A stretch of 64,000 nucleotides of DNA from Zoogloea sp. (GCF_023150065.1 NZ_JAKLLN010000013.1:81036-145035), one strand, 5' to 3'. Counted from the stretch's first letter, positions 17,685 through 29,874 are shown. Notes: a model not told the origin generated them from the letters alone. Program-made: numbers and translations.

Positions 17685-18743
17685 ATGATTCTCGTAACCG
17701 GCGGTGCCGGCTTTATCGGTGCAAATTTCGTTCTCGACTGGCTGCGCACAAGCGACGAGCCGGTGGTGAACCTGGATGCCCTGACCTACGCAGGCAACCT
17801 GGAAAACCTGGCTTCCCTCAAGGGTGACCCGCGCCACATCTTCGTGCAGGGCGACATCTGTGACCGTGAGCTGGTGGATCGCCTGTTTGCTGCACACCAT
17901 CCCCGGGCCATCGTCCATTTTGCCGCCGAGAGCCACGTGGATCGCAGCATCCATGGTCCTGGTGATTTCGTGCGCACCAACGTCAATGGCACCTTCACCC
18001 TGCTCGAGGCCGCCCGTGGCCACTGGATGAGCCTGGAGGGTGAGGCCAAGGCGGGCTTCCGCTTCCACCACGTGAGCACCGACGAGGTGTACGGCTCCCT
18101 GGGCCCTACCGATCCGGCCTTCACCGAGACCAAGACCTACGAGCCCAACAGCCCCTACTCGGCCAGCAAGGCGGCTTCCGACCACCTGGTGCGGGCCTGG
18201 CACCACACCTACGGGCTGCCGGTGACCACCAGCAACTGTTCCAACAACTACGGCCCCTACCACTTCCCCGAAAAGCTCATCCCGCTGATGATCGCCAACG
18301 CGCTGGCCGGCAAGCCCCTGCCGGTGTACGGCGACGGCATGCAGATCCGCGACTGGCTCTTCGTCACCGACCACTGCTCCGCCATCCGCGCCATCCTGGC
18401 CAAGGGCACCCCCGGCGAGGTGTACAACGTGGGCGGCTGGAACGAGAAGCCGAACATCGAGATCGTGAACACCCTGTGTGCGTTGCTCGATGAGCTCAAG
18501 CCCGATCCGGCCGGCAGCTACCGCCGCCTCATCACCTACGTCACCGACCGTCCGGGCCACGACCGGCGCTACGCCATCGATGCCCGCAAGATCGAGCGCG
18601 AGCTGGGCTGGCGTCCGGCCGAGACCTTCGACACGGGCATCCGCAAGACCGTCGAGTGGTATCTGGCCAACCAGGAATGGGTCGCCCACGTGCAGAGCGG
18701 CGCCTACCGGGACTGGGTCGAAACCAACTACGCGGCGCGCTAA
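17685..18743 (+). CDS. rfbB: dTDP-glucose 4,6-dehydratase
   Basis: This 352-residue NAD-dependent short-chain dehydrogenase carries out the second step of dTDP-L-rhamnose synthesis. The nucleotide loop is [11 protein letters not shown], the catalytic residues are in STDEVYGS, and the YSASKA motif gives Tyr-x3-Lys. VDRSIHGP and [14 protein letters not shown] are typical RmlB segments. It is first of four genes rfbBDAC. Confidence 0.95.
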   Translation: MILVTGGAGFIGANFVLDWLRTSDEPVVNLDALTYAGNLENLASLKGDPRHIFVQGDICDRELVDRLFAAHHPRAIVHFAAESHVDRSIHGPGDFVRTNVNGTFTLLEAARGHWMSLEGEAKAGFRFHHVSTDEVYGSLGPTDPAFTETKTYEPNSPYSASKAASDHLVRAWHHTYGLPVTTSNCSNNYGPYHFPEKLIPLMIANALAGKPLPVYGDGMQIRDWLFVTDHCSAIRAILAKGTPGEVYNVGGWNEKPNIEIVNTLCALLDELKPDPAGSYRRLITYVTDRPGHDRRYAIDARKIERELGWRPAETFDTGIRKTVEWYLANQEWVAHVQSGAYRDWVETNYAAR

Positions 18744-18753
18744 GCCTCTTCCG

Positions 18754-19647
18754 ATGAAAATCCTTCTCTTCGGCAAGAACGGCCAGGTGGGCTGGGAGCT
18801 GCAGCGCAGCCTCGCCCCCCTGGGCGAGGTGGTGGCCCTCGATCACGATGGTGCACCGGGCCTTTCGGGCAACTTTGCCGATCCCGACAGCCTCGCTGCC
18901 ACCGTGCGTGCGGTCGCCCCCGATCTCATCGTCAATGCTGCCGCCCACACCGCCGTGGACAAGGCCGAGAGCGAACCCGAGCTGGCCCGCGCCCTCAACG
19001 CCCTTGCCCCCGGCGTGCTCGCCCGTGAAGCCGCCGCCAGCGGTGCGCTGCTGGTGCATTACTCCACCGACTACGTTTTTGATGGCAGCGGCGATGCCCC
19101 CCGCGCCGAGGACGCCCCCACCGAACCCCTGTCGGTGTATGGCCGCACCAAGCTCGAAGGGGAACAGCTGATCCGGGCCAGCGGCGCCCGCCACCTCATC
19201 TTCCGCACCAGCTGGGTGTACGCCGCCCGGGGCGGCAACTTCGCCAAAACCATGCTCAGGCTCGCCGCCGAGCGCGACACCCTGACCATCATCGACGACC
19301 AGCATGGCGCCCCCACCGGTGCCGACCTGCTGGCCGATGTCAGCGCCCACGCTGCGCGGATGACCCTGGCCAACCCGGCGCTGGCAGGTACCTATCACCT
19401 GGTGGCCGGTGGCGAGACCACCTGGCATGCCTATGCCCGCCATGTCATCGAATTTGCCCGGGCCCGGGGTGTGCCCATCAAGGTCGCCTCCGAGGCCATC
19501 CTCCCGGTGCCCACCAGCGCTTTCCCCACGCCCGCCCGGCGCCCGGCCAACTCCCGGCTCGACACCCGCAAGCTCCAGCAGACCTTCGGCCTCAAGCTGC
19601 CGGCCTGGCAGCAGGGCGTCGACCGCATGCTCACCGAAATCCTGTAA
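18754..19647 (+). CDS. rfbD: dTDP-4-dehydrorhamnose reductase
   Basis: This 297-residue protein performs the last step to dTDP-L-rhamnose. It has the GKNGQVGWEL nucleotide loop, VNAAAHTAVDKAE, STDYVFDG and the YGRTKLEGE Tyr-x3-Lys site. It starts 10 bases after rfbB, at the ATG at 18754. Confidence 0.94.
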   Translation: MKILLFGKNGQVGWELQRSLAPLGEVVALDHDGAPGLSGNFADPDSLAATVRAVAPDLIVNAAAHTAVDKAESEPELARALNALAPGVLAREAAASGALLVHYSTDYVFDGSGDAPRAEDAPTEPLSVYGRTKLEGEQLIRASGARHLIFRTSWVYAARGGNFAKTMLRLAAERDTLTIIDDQHGAPTGADLLADVSAHAARMTLANPALAGTYHLVAGGETTWHAYARHVIEFARARGVPIKVASEAILPVPTSAFPTPARRPANSRLDTRKLQQTFGLKLPAWQQGVDRMLTEIL

Positions 19648-19659
19648 GCGGACCTCCCC

Positions 19660-20544
19660 ATGACCCAACGCAAAGGCATCATCCTCGCCGGCGGCTCCGG
19701 CACCCGGCTGCATCCGGCCACCCTGGCCGTCTCCAAGCAGCTCATCCCGGTTTACGACAAGCCCATGATCTACTACCCGCTCAGCACCCTGATGCTGGCG
19801 GGCATCCGTGACGTCCTGATCATCTCCACCCCCCAGGACACCCCGCGCTTCCAGCAACTGCTGGGTGACGGCAGCCAGTGGGGCCTGAACCTGCAATACG
19901 CGGTGCAGCCCAGCCCGGACGGCCTGGCCCAGGCTTTCGTGATCGGCGCCGACTTCGTCGGCAACGGGCCCAGTGCCCTGGTGCTGGGCGACAACCTTTT
20001 TTACGGCCACGAGTTCGGGCGTCAGCTGCAGGCGGCGAGCCGGGGCGAAACCGGCGCCACCGTGTTCGCCTACCCGGTGCACGACCCGGAGCGCTACGGG
20101 GTGGTTGAGTTTGACGCCGCTGGCCGGGCCATCAGCCTGGAAGAGAAGCCCAAGGTGCCCAAGAGCCGCTACGCCGTCACCGGCCTGTATTTCTACGACA
20201 ACCGGGTGGTGGATGTGGCCCGGGAGCTCAAGCCGGGCGTGCGCGGCGAGCTGGAGATCACCGACGTCAACCGCCAGTACCTCGAATGGGGCGCGCTGGA
20301 TGTGCAGGTGATGGGCCGAGGCCACGCCTGGCTCGACACCGGCACCCACGAGAGTCTGCTCGAGGCTGGTCTGTTCATCCAGACCATCGAGAAGCGCCAG
20401 GGCCTGAAGATCGCCTGCCCCGAGGAAATCGCCTGGCGCGCAGGCTGGATCAGCGCCGAACATCTGCAGAAGCTTGCGGCACCGCTGGCCAAAAACGGCT
20501 ACGGCCAGTACCTTCTGCGCATCCTCGACGACAAAGTGTTCTGA
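19660..20544 (+). CDS. rfbA: Glucose-1-phosphate thymidylyltransferase
   Basis: This 294-residue enzyme makes dTDP-glucose from glucose-1-phosphate and dTTP, the first step of the pathway. [17 protein letters not shown] is the nucleotidyltransferase signature, followed by [10 protein letters not shown]. It is third in the rfbBDAC operon, and its stop codon overlaps the rfbC start. Confidence 0.95.
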   Translation: MTQRKGIILAGGSGTRLHPATLAVSKQLIPVYDKPMIYYPLSTLMLAGIRDVLIISTPQDTPRFQQLLGDGSQWGLNLQYAVQPSPDGLAQAFVIGADFVGNGPSALVLGDNLFYGHEFGRQLQAASRGETGATVFAYPVHDPERYGVVEFDAAGRAISLEEKPKVPKSRYAVTGLYFYDNRVVDVARELKPGVRGELEITDVNRQYLEWGALDVQVMGRGHAWLDTGTHESLLEAGLFIQTIEKRQGLKIACPEEIAWRAGWISAEHLQKLAAPLAKNGYGQYLLRILDDKVF

Positions 20545-21089
20545 TGAAAGCCATCCCGACGGCGATTGCCGGCCCCCTGATCCTCGAACCGAAGGTCTTC
20601 GGCGACGCCCGGGGCTTCTTCATGGAAAGCTACAACGCCCGGGTGTTCCACGAGGCCACCGGGCTGGACGTGAACTTCGTGCAAGACAACCACTCCCGCT
20701 CCGGCAAGGGCGTGCTGCGGGGCCTGCACTACCAGATCCAGCAGTCCCAGGGAAAACTGGTGCGTGTCGTGCGCGGCTCGGTGTTCGACGTGGTGGTGGA
20801 TCTGCGTCGTGCCTCGCCCACCTTCGGGCAGTGGGTCGGGGTCGAGCTGTCGGAAGAGAACAACCGGCAGTTCTGGATTCCGCCGGGCTTTGCCCATGGT
20901 TTCCTGGTGACCTCCGACAGTGCCGACTTCCTGTACAAGACCACCGACTACTACGCGCCCGAGCACGAGCGCAGCCTGGCCTGGAACGATCCCGATGTGG
21001 GCGTCGCCTGGCCCCTCGACGCTGCGCCCCTGCTGTCGGCCAAGGATGTCGCCGGCAAGCCCCTGGGAGAGTGTGAAACCTTTCCCTGA
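20544..21089 (+). CDS. rfbC: dTDP-4-dehydrorhamnose 3,5-epimerase
   Basis: This 181-residue cupin-fold epimerase starts [20 protein letters not shown]. The active-site RGLHYQ (His base) and WIPPGFAHGF are present, as are KVVRG-like KLVRVVRGSVFDVVVD and DYYAPEHER. Its ATG overlaps the rfbA stop (TGATG), so translation is coupled. It completes the set needed for dTDP-L-rhamnose, presumably for O-antigen or exopolysaccharide; no glycosyltransferases follow in this window. Confidence 0.94.
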   Translation: MKAIPTAIAGPLILEPKVFGDARGFFMESYNARVFHEATGLDVNFVQDNHSRSGKGVLRGLHYQIQQSQGKLVRVVRGSVFDVVVDLRRASPTFGQWVGVELSEENNRQFWIPPGFAHGFLVTSDSADFLYKTTDYYAPEHERSLAWNDPDVGVAWPLDAAPLLSAKDVAGKPLGECETFP

Positions 21090-21187
21090 GGGGCGGCCTT
21101 CGACCGGCCTCTGACAATTATTTCTTTGTTGGCCCCGCAAGCCCCGCGCGATAATGCGCGCCTGTCATTCCGCCCGTGGAGTCCTGC

Positions 21188-22294
21188 ATGTCCCGTTCCC
21201 TCATCTACCTCGTCGCCGGCGCGCGTCCCAACTTCATGAAGATCGCGCCGATCGTGCGAGCCCTGCAGGCGCGGGCCGATCGCTTCGATTTCCGCATCAT
21301 CCACACCGGCCAGCACTACGACCGGGAGATGAGCGACGTCTTCTTCGACGAACTGGGCATCCCCAAGCCCGACTACCACCTGGAAGCCGGCGGCGGCAGC
21401 CACGCCACCCAGACCGCCAAGATCATGGTGGCTTTCGAGGAGATCTGCCAGAAGGCCCGCCCCGACTGCGTACTGGTGGTGGGCGACGTGAACTCCACCC
21501 TGGCCTGCTCCATCGATGCCAAGAAGCTCGATATTCCGGTGGCCCACGTGGAGGCCGGCCTGCGCAGCGGCGACATGCGCATGCCCGAGGAGATCAACCG
21601 CCTGGTGACCGACAGCATCTCCGACTGGTTCTTCTGCACCGAGCCAGCGGGTGTGGACAACCTGCTGCGTGAAGGCAAGGCCCAGGACGTGGTCTTCCAT
21701 GTAGGCCATGTGATGGTGGACAACCTGCTGTTCCAGCGCGACAAGCTCGATGCGTCGGACAAGGCTGGCATGGACACCCAGGCCATCAAGGCCAAGTATC
21801 CGAAGTACGGCGTGGTCACCCTGCACCGGCCGTCGAATGTGGACGACGAGGCCAACCTGCGCGGCATCGCCGGCGCGCTCAAGCAGATCGCCGCCGACCT
21901 GCCGCTGATCTTTCCGGTGCACCCGCGCACCCGCGGCAACCTCGAAAAATTCGGCCTCGACCTGGGCCCCAACGTGGTGCTGACCAAGCCCCAGTCCTAC
22001 ATGGAGTTCCTCAACCTGTGGAAGGACGCGGCCCTGATCATGACCGACAGCGGCGGCCTGCAGGAAGAAACCACCGCCCTCGGCATTCCCTGCCTGACCC
22101 TGCGCGAGAACACCGAGCGCCCGGTGACCATCGATGAAGGCAGCAACGTGCTGGTGGGTACCGACCCGGCGCGCATCCTCGAAGAAGCTGCCAAGGTGCT
22201 GGCCGGCCAGGGCAAGCAGGGCCGGCGCCCGGCCCTGTGGGACGGCAAGGCCGCCGAGCGCATCGTGGCCGATCTGGACCGCCTGCTGCCCTGA
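21188..22294 (+). CDS. wecB: UDP-N-acetylglucosamine 2-epimerase (non-hydrolysing)
   Basis: This 368-residue enzyme makes UDP-ManNAc. VAGARPNFMKIAPIVRAL, HTGQHYDREMS, VVGDVNST, AHVEAGLRSGD, MTDSGGLQEE and RENTERPVT are all family landmarks. The ATG at 21188 has GGAG 8 bases upstream. It is about 100 bases after rfbC on the same strand, so surface polysaccharide precursor genes are grouped here. A GATAAT at 21150-21155 may be its own -10. Confidence 0.93.
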   Translation: MSRSLIYLVAGARPNFMKIAPIVRALQARADRFDFRIIHTGQHYDREMSDVFFDELGIPKPDYHLEAGGGSHATQTAKIMVAFEEICQKARPDCVLVVGDVNSTLACSIDAKKLDIPVAHVEAGLRSGDMRMPEEINRLVTDSISDWFFCTEPAGVDNLLREGKAQDVVFHVGHVMVDNLLFQRDKLDASDKAGMDTQAIKAKYPKYGVVTLHRPSNVDDEANLRGIAGALKQIAADLPLIFPVHPRTRGNLEKFGLDLGPNVVLTKPQSYMEFLNLWKDAALIMTDSGGLQEETTALGIPCLTLRENTERPVTIDEGSNVLVGTDPARILEEAAKVLAGQGKQGRRPALWDGKAAERIVADLDRLLP

Positions 22295-22320
22295 GCACTG
22301 CTTCAAGGCACTGCCAATGA

Positions 22321-22355
22321 AAAAGCCGCTGGGGGCAACCCGCAGCGGCTTTTTT
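22321..22355. terminator. Bidirectional terminator between wecB and ftsY
   Basis: AAAA, then an AGCCGCTG stem with its complement around a GC-rich loop, then TTTTTT. It sits between two convergent genes. Confidence 0.85.
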
Positions 22356-22372
22356 GCGTGAGCCTTCCGGCC

Positions 22373-23488
22373 TCAGGCGGCGGGCGGGGTGCCCGGTTCC
22401 TGACCCACCGGGGTGAACAGGGCGTCCACGAACTCCTTCGTCCGGAATACCTGCAGGTCGTCGATCTGCTCGCCCACGCCGATGAAGCGCAGGGGCTTGG
22501 GGCACTGGCGGGCGATGGCCGCCACCACGCCGCCCTTGGCGGTGCCGTCGAGCTTGGTGAGCACCAGGCCGGTGACGCCGATGGCGGCGTCGAAGGCCTT
22601 GACCTGCTGGATGGCGTTCTGGCCGATGTTGGCGTCCAGCACCAGCAGCACCTCGTGGGGGCCGCTGGGTTCGGCCTTCTGGATCACCCGACGGACCTTG
22701 GCGATCTCTTCCATCAGATGCAGCTGGGTGGGCAGACGACCGGCAGTGTCGGCCAGCACGATGTCAATGTTGCGGGCCCGCGCCGCGTTGATGGCGTCGA
22801 ATACCACCGCGGCCGGATCGCCGGACTCCTGGGCGATGACCGCCACGCCATTGCGCTCGCCCCAGGTCATCAGTTGCTCCCGGGCCGCGGCCCGGAAGGT
22901 GTCGCCGGCGGCCAGCAGCACGCTTTTGCCCTGGCTCTGGAAATGCTTGGCCAGCTTGCCGATGGAGGTGGTCTTGCCCGAGCCGTTGATGCCCGCAATC
23001 ATGATGATGTAGGGCGTGTGGCCGCTGATCTCGAGGGGTTTCTCGAGGGGGGCGAGGATGTTCAGCAGGCCTTCGGAGAGCGCCCCCTGGAGCTGGTCGG
23101 CCGTCTCCAGCTTGTCGCGCTTCCAGCGCAGGCGCAGCTCCTTGAGGAGGTGCTGGGTGGCTTCGACGCCGCAGTCTGCCATCAGCAGGGTCGTTTCCAG
23201 TTCTTCGAGGAGGTCTTCGTCGATCTTGCGGCGGCTGAACAGACTGGTCAGGCCGCCAAGGCCACCACCGATCTGTTCCCGGGTGCGGGACAGGCCGGCC
23301 CGCAGGCGGTCCATCCAGGAGCGTTTCTTTTCGGGTTCGGGCGTGTCGGCCGCAGGGGCGGGGGCCGTCGCGGCCGGTGCGGCGACCGCTGCCGGGGGGG
23401 CAGGGGTGGCTGGAGCGGCTTCAGGGGCTTCGGGCTCCGGAGCCGGTGCGTCGCCCGGCTTCAGGGCTTTCTTGAGGAAACCAAACAT
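22373..23488 (-). CDS. ftsY: Signal recognition particle receptor FtsY
   Basis: This 371-residue SRP receptor GTPase docks ribosome-SRP complexes at the inner membrane. Residues about 10-55 are an Ala/Pro/Glu-rich acidic linker. The NG domain follows, with [15 protein letters not shown] (G1), [16 protein letters not shown] and [10 protein letters not shown]. It is divergent from the M16 peptidase pair, a common beta-proteobacterial arrangement. Confidence 0.95.
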   Translation of the reverse strand: MFGFLKKALKPGDAPAPEPEAPEAAPATPAPPAAVAAPAATAPAPAADTPEPEKKRSWMDRLRAGLSRTREQIGGGLGGLTSLFSRRKIDEDLLEELETTLLMADCGVEATQHLLKELRLRWKRDKLETADQLQGALSEGLLNILAPLEKPLEISGHTPYIIMIAGINGSGKTTSIGKLAKHFQSQGKSVLLAAGDTFRAAAREQLMTWGERNGVAVIAQESGDPAAVVFDAINAARARNIDIVLADTAGRLPTQLHLMEEIAKVRRVIQKAEPSGPHEVLLVLDANIGQNAIQQVKAFDAAIGVTGLVLTKLDGTAKGGVVAAIARQCPKPLRFIGVGEQIDDLQVFRTKEFVDALFTPVGQEPGTPPAA

Positions 23489-23647
23489 GGAGTGGTGAGT
23501 CAGAAAGTGGGTCGATCGGGACGAGGCCGGGGGAAAATGCCCCTGCTTTGCCCGGTTGGCCGAGCTGCCGGAATGCCGCTATGATGCCGCGCCATACGCC
23601 GGCCGGTGGCCACCGTTTCCGAATTTTACCAGATGCTTCAAGAGCCT

Positions 23648-25021
23648 ATGATGAATCGCAGATTGCGGGTCGCCAGTACTGCCCTTGCCCTCACCGCAGC
23701 CCTTGCCGGGCCGGTGTGGGCCAACCCTTTCGAGACGGCACTTCCCAACGGAATGAAGCTGATCGTCAAGGAGGATCGCAGGGCGCCGTCCGTCGTACAT
23801 ATGGTGTGGTACCGGGTGGGCGCGATGGATGAGGTGGATGGCACCTCAGGGGTCGCCCATCTCCTCGAACACATGATGTTCAAGGGCACAAAGAAGCTGG
23901 GCCCGGGGGAGTTCAACAAGCAGGTGGCGGCGGCGGGCGGGCGCGACAATGCCTTCACCAGCCACGATTACACCGCCTACTTCCAGCAGGTGCCCAAAGA
24001 AGCCCTGGGCCGGATGATGGCCCTGGAGGCCGACCGCATGGCCCACCTGCAGGTCACCGATGAATCCTTCAAGAAGGAGATCGAGGTGGTCAAGGAGGAG
24101 CGCCGTCTGCGCACCGACGACAAGCCGCGCTCCCTGGTGGTGGAGCAGCTGATGGCCACCGCCTTCCAGGCGCACCCCTATCGCCGGCCGATCATCGGCT
24201 GGATGAGCGACCTGGACAACATGACGGCCCAGGACGCCCGGGACTGGTACCAGCGCTGGTACGTGCCCAACAATGCCACCCTGGTGGTGGTGGGTGACGT
24301 GGATCACAAGGCGGTCTTCAAGGAGGCTGCGGCCACTTACGGCAAGGTCAAGGCCCGGCCGCTCCCGGTACGCAAGCCGCTGATCGAGCCCGAGCAGACC
24401 GGGCCTCGCCGCACGGTAGTCAAGGCTCCGGCCGAGCTGCCCTACGTGGCCTTGGCGTGGCGGGTGCCCACGCTGCGGGATGTGAAGGCGGATGGTGATT
24501 TCTACTCCCTGCAGGTGCTGGCGGCCGTGCTGGACGGCTATGAAGGCGCGCGGTTGGCAAAGAACATCGTGCGCGGCAGCCGGGTGGCGGTGACCGCCGG
24601 GGCCGGCTATGACGGCACTGCCCGGGGTGAGTCCCTGTTCTACCTGGATGGCGCTCCGGCCGCCGGGCAGACGCCCGCCGACGTGGAGGCGGCCCTCAAG
24701 GCCGAGATCGTGCGCATCCAGAACGACGGGGTGTCCGAGGACGAGCTGCGCCGGGTCAAGGCCCAGGCGGTAGCCGGTCAGGTTTACAAGCGTGACTCGC
24801 TGATGGGCCAGGCCATGGAGATCGGCATGGACGAGATGGTCGGCCACTCCTGGAAGGACGACGCCCAGATGCTGGAGCGCATCCGCGCCGTGACGGCTGC
24901 CGAGGTGCAGGCCGTGGCCCGCAAGTATTTCCGGGATGAGACCCTGACCGTCGCCCAGCTCGATCCCCTGCCGGTGGATCCCCAGGCTCGCGCCAAGGCC
25001 GCCGCCCCCCACCGCCACTGA
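23648..25021 (+). CDS. M16 zinc metallopeptidase, active subunit, exported
   Basis: The product is 457 residues with a signal peptide (about residues 1-25, ending GPVWA). The inverted zinc motif HLLEH is at residues 71-75 (VAHLLEHMMFKGT), followed by KEEI-like EIEVVKEERR carrying the distal Glu. It is probably a periplasmic peptidase of the pitrilysin/MPP type and pairs with the next gene. The ATG at 23648 (or the adjacent 23651) is chosen because the signal peptide follows at once. Confidence 0.9.
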   Translation: MMNRRLRVASTALALTAALAGPVWANPFETALPNGMKLIVKEDRRAPSVVHMVWYRVGAMDEVDGTSGVAHLLEHMMFKGTKKLGPGEFNKQVAAAGGRDNAFTSHDYTAYFQQVPKEALGRMMALEADRMAHLQVTDESFKKEIEVVKEERRLRTDDKPRSLVVEQLMATAFQAHPYRRPIIGWMSDLDNMTAQDARDWYQRWYVPNNATLVVVGDVDHKAVFKEAAATYGKVKARPLPVRKPLIEPEQTGPRRTVVKAPAELPYVALAWRVPTLRDVKADGDFYSLQVLAAVLDGYEGARLAKNIVRGSRVAVTAGAGYDGTARGESLFYLDGAPAAGQTPADVEAALKAEIVRIQNDGVSEDELRRVKAQAVAGQVYKRDSLMGQAMEIGMDEMVGHSWKDDAQMLERIRAVTAAEVQAVARKYFRDETLTVAQLDPLPVDPQARAKAAAPHRH

Positions 25022-25046
25022 CGGCTCCCGAATTCGAGGTTGATTG

Positions 25047-26380
25047 ATGATTTTCCAATGCAAACGTGTGGGGGCGGCCCTTGCGCTGACCTTCGCGACC
25101 CTCTCGGCCCAGGCCGGTATGACCATCCAGAACTGGACCGCAGCCAACGGTACCCGGGTGTTCTTCGTCGAGAGCCGGGCCTTGCCGATCGTCGATGTGC
25201 AGGTGGACTTCCGTGCAGGAGGCGCCGAGGTGGCGCCCGGCAAGGCCGGTCTTGCCGGCCTGACCCGGGGTCTGCTCGATACCGGCGCAGGCAGCCTGGA
25301 CGAGGATGCCATTGCCAACCGGGTCGCTGACCTGGGGGCGCAGATCGGGGGGGGAGCGGACATGGACCGCGCCTCCGTGTCCCTGCGCACCCTCAGCACC
25401 CCCGCGGAGCGGGACGGGGCGGTGGATCTGCTGGCCACCCTGATCCAGCAGCCGACCTTCCCGGCCGCCGCGGTGGAGCGGGAGAAGGCGCGCAGCATTG
25501 CCGGGCTGAAGGAGTCCGACACCCAGCCGGACGCCATCCTGTCGCGCCGCTTTGCCGCGGCCGTCTTCCCGGATCATCCTTACGGGCGTCTACCTGCGGT
25601 CGAAACCATGGCTTCCCTCACCCGTGAGGATCTGGTGGACTTCCATCGGCGCCATTACACCGCGGCCGGCGCTGTGGTCAGCATTGTCGGTGATGTTTCA
25701 CGCGGGGAAGCCGAGGCCATCGCCACCCGGCTCACCGGGGCCCTGCCGGCGGGGGAGGTGCCGGTGACGCCGGCCGATGCGGTGCCTGCCGCGGGCCAGA
25801 CGATCCGTGTGCCCCATCCGTCGGCGCAGGCCCACATCGCCGTGGGCCAGCCGGGCATCCGTCGCGGCGATCCGGATTTCTTTCCCCTCGTGGTCGGCAA
25901 CTACATCCTTGGTGGCGGTGGCTTTGTTTCCCGACTGACCCGCGAGGTCCGCGAGAAGCGAGGCTATGCCTACAGCGTCTATAGCTACTTTTCCCCGCAA
26001 CGCAGCGTCGGCCCCTTCCAGATCGGCCTGCAGACCAAGGGCAGCCAAGCGGACGATGCCCTCAAGGTGGTGTCGGAAACCCTGGGTGCCTTCCTCAAGG
26101 ACGGGCCGACCGACAGTGAGCTGAAAGCCGCCAAGGAAAACCTGATCAACGGCTTCGCCCTGCGTCTCGACTCCAACCGCAAGATGCTGGAGCAGGTGGC
26201 GGTGATCGGCAGCTACGGTCTGCCCCTTGATTACCTGGACACGTATCGCGACAAGGTGTCGGCCGTGACCGCCTCGCAGATCCGCGATGCGTTCCGGCGT
26301 CATGTGTCGCCCGAGCGCCTGGTGACCGTGGTGGTGGGCGGGGAGGGCGACAAGCCCGCCAACCGCAACGGGGCTGCCCG

Positions 26381-26384
<4 letters not shown>
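25047..26384 (+). CDS. M16 family partner protein lacking the zinc motif, exported
   Basis: The product is 445 residues with a signal peptide (about residues 1-22, SAQAG). It has the M16 fold landmarks (DVQVDFRAGG, GLTRGLLDTGAGS, LGGGGFVSRLTREVREKRGYAYSVYS) but no HxxEH where the first subunit has it. In this family a catalytic and a non-catalytic subunit form a heterodimer, and the R/Y-type substrate-binding segment is kept in the inactive one. The ATG at 25047 has GAGG 7 bases before it and lies 25 bases after the active subunit gene. Confidence 0.88.
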
Positions 26385-27717
<1,333 letters not shown>

Positions 27718-27741
27718 GCACGCCGGCTGCGCAGGAAACAG

Positions 27742-27778
27742 ACAGGGCCGGGCTCCCCCGAGGGGAGTCCGGCCCTGT
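27742..27778. terminator. Hairpin terminator after the ferredoxin gene
   Basis: A long stem ACAGGGCCGG-x-CTCCCC with its complement around a CGA loop. It is followed by only a short T run, so it may act in both directions for the convergent GTPase gene. Confidence 0.65.
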
Positions 27779-27818
27779 TGCCGTACATCGGTTGGTGCGT
27801 GCCCGGCCGGCGGTGGCC

Positions 27819-29795
27819 TCAGGCGGCCAGTGCCGACGGGGCATTGCTGCCCGCCGGCATTTCCAGGGCCAGTTCGATGCGCTCGGCCAGGGCATTGAGC
27901 TGGGCCACCTGGTGGACCAGCAGATCTTCTGCCTGCTGCAGTTCCCGCACCCGGTCTTCAAGGGTGTCGGTGGCCTGGTGGATGCGTTTCACACTCTCCA
28001 GGCGGCGCTTGAGCTGGAGCTGATATTCGCGCACCTGGGTCTCCAGCGGCGCCATCACGGCCCGCAGCCACTGCTCCGCATCCCGGTTGGCGATCTCGAA
28101 GGTGCGCCGGGCCTGGACGGCCACGGTTTCGAAGAACTTCTGGGTGAGGGTGTGCTTCTCGGTGGTGACGATGGTCAGCACGGTATTGAACTGGTTGTTG
28201 AAGGCTTCTTCGAGGCGCTCGATCTCCTTCTCGTAGCGCAGGGTCGAGAAGGCCGTGGGGGCCGCCAGCTTGAGGCCGTGCTCGACGGTGAAGCGCTTGT
28301 ACATGGCGTCGAGCATTTTCGAGATCTCGCCGATCTCGTCGGTGGACTTCTTGAGGTTGCCGCGCAGGTGCTGGAAAAAGCCCTTCATGGCGTCCCGCAG
28401 GCCGCGGGAGAAGGCGGCGTCGAGCATGGCCTCGCGGGTGCGACGGGTCTCGTCGCGCAGGGCGTCGAGGCCCAGGTGGCCGAAGAGGTTGTTGGACAGG
28501 CTGGAAAACACGCTGCGCACGGCGTAGTACTTCTGCAGGCCCTGTTCGAACTCGTCTTTCTCGGAGCGCACCTTGCGCATCATGTATTCGATGACGTTCT
28601 GGTTCTTGCCGCGCAGGTCGGTGAGTTCCTGGAGCTGCTCACGCAGGCCGGAAAGGCGGGCGTTGAGGAGCTCGCGGCTGCGGCTGACGATGTCGGTCAC
28701 GTCGCCGTGGGTGTTGTCGCGGACGATGTCGCGCTTGGTGGGGAGCAGCTCGGTGGACAGGGCCCGTTCGAGGCTCAGGATGCGGCTGCGATCGAGCAGC
28801 TCGGGGTCGTCGTTGACCTTGGCGACCAGCCCCTTCTGGGCCGATACCGGATAGACCTGGGCGGGTGAGACTTCGAGGGTGCTGGCGACGCTGGCCACCT
28901 GGCCGGCAATCTCCCGCTCGATGTCTTCCTCGCTGCGCAGGCCGTCCCACAGACCGTCGATCTTGTTGAGGGCGATGATGCGCCCGCGCTGCCGGCGCCC
29001 CGCATTGACGTGCTCCCGCCACACGGCCAGGTCGCTCTGGGTGACGCCGGTGTCGGCGGCCAGGATGAACAGTACCGCGTGGGCGTTGGGCAGCAGGTTG
29101 AGGGTGAGCTCGGGCTCCGCGCCGATGGCGTTGAGGCCCGGGGTGTCGAGAATCACCAGGCCCTGTTCGAGCAGCGGGTGAGGGAACTGGATGATGGCAT
29201 GGCGCCAGCGCGGGATTTCCAGCTTGCCCTCGGCATCGGGGCGGATGCCGTGGTCGCCGCTTGCGTCGATGGGGAAACCCAGCTCTTCGGCTTCGGCCTG
29301 GCTGGCCAGGCGGGTTTCGCCGACCTGGGCGAGGGCCTGCTGCAGGCTCTCGGCCGAGCTGGTGTCGAGGGGGCGGGTCTGCCATTCCTCGGGGTAGCGC
29401 TTGAGTTCGGTGATGCTGGCGTTGGTCTTGCGGCTCTCGATGGGCAGCAGGCGGATTTCCGGCTTGTCCCCTTCCTTCCATTGCAGCTCGGTCGGGCACA
29501 TGGTGGTGCGCCCGGCGCTCGAGGGCAGGATGCGGTTGCCGTAGCCGGCAAAGAAGACGGCGTTGATGAGCTCGGACTTGCCTCGGGAGAACTCGGCCAC
29601 GAAGGCGACGATCAGCTTGTCCTCACGCAGGCGGTCGAGCAGGTACTGGAGGCGCAGATCGGACTGGGCATCGCCGATCTCGTTGAGCTGCAACCACTTG
29701 CGCAGCTCCCCGATTCCGGAGGCCACATCTCCCCGCCACTGGGTGTAGGCAGAGAAGTGTTCAGCGAGCATGTGTGCGTCTTTCACGGGCTTCAT
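27819..29795 (-). CDS. Dynamin-like GTPase
   Basis: The product is 658 residues. The G1 loop reads AEFSRGKSELINAVFF at residues 67 on, with Ala in place of the usual first Gly but the GKS intact. The others are RTTMCPTEL (G2), DTPGLNAIG (G3) and ALNKIDGLWD (G4). The C-terminal 350 residues are predicted helical with coiled-coil character. Bacterial dynamin-like proteins remodel or protect membranes; the exact role here is unknown. The start is set at the ATG at 29795; ATG 29771 is possible. An open frame extends further upstream but only as a shadow of mutM. Confidence 0.85.
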   Translation of the reverse strand: MKPVKDAHMLAEHFSAYTQWRGDVASGIGELRKWLQLNEIGDAQSDLRLQYLLDRLREDKLIVAFVAEFSRGKSELINAVFFAGYGNRILPSSAGRTTMCPTELQWKEGDKPEIRLLPIESRKTNASITELKRYPEEWQTRPLDTSSAESLQQALAQVGETRLASQAEAEELGFPIDASGDHGIRPDAEGKLEIPRWRHAIIQFPHPLLEQGLVILDTPGLNAIGAEPELTLNLLPNAHAVLFILAADTGVTQSDLAVWREHVNAGRRQRGRIIALNKIDGLWDGLRSEEDIEREIAGQVASVASTLEVSPAQVYPVSAQKGLVAKVNDDPELLDRSRILSLERALSTELLPTKRDIVRDNTHGDVTDIVSRSRELLNARLSGLREQLQELTDLRGKNQNVIEYMMRKVRSEKDEFEQGLQKYYAVRSVFSSLSNNLFGHLGLDALRDETRRTREAMLDAAFSRGLRDAMKGFFQHLRGNLKKSTDEIGEISKMLDAMYKRFTVEHGLKLAAPTAFSTLRYEKEIERLEEAFNNQFNTVLTIVTTEKHTLTQKFFETVAVQARRTFEIANRDAEQWLRAVMAPLETQVREYQLQLKRRLESVKRIHQATDTLEDRVRELQQAEDLLVHQVAQLNALAERIELALEMPAGSNAPSALAA

Positions 29796-29874
29796 TCCTG
29801 GCTGGGCGCCGCTACGCCGGCAGTAATCGTCAATATTGTTAGCATAAACGGGATCGGGGCCGACCGAAACCGTT

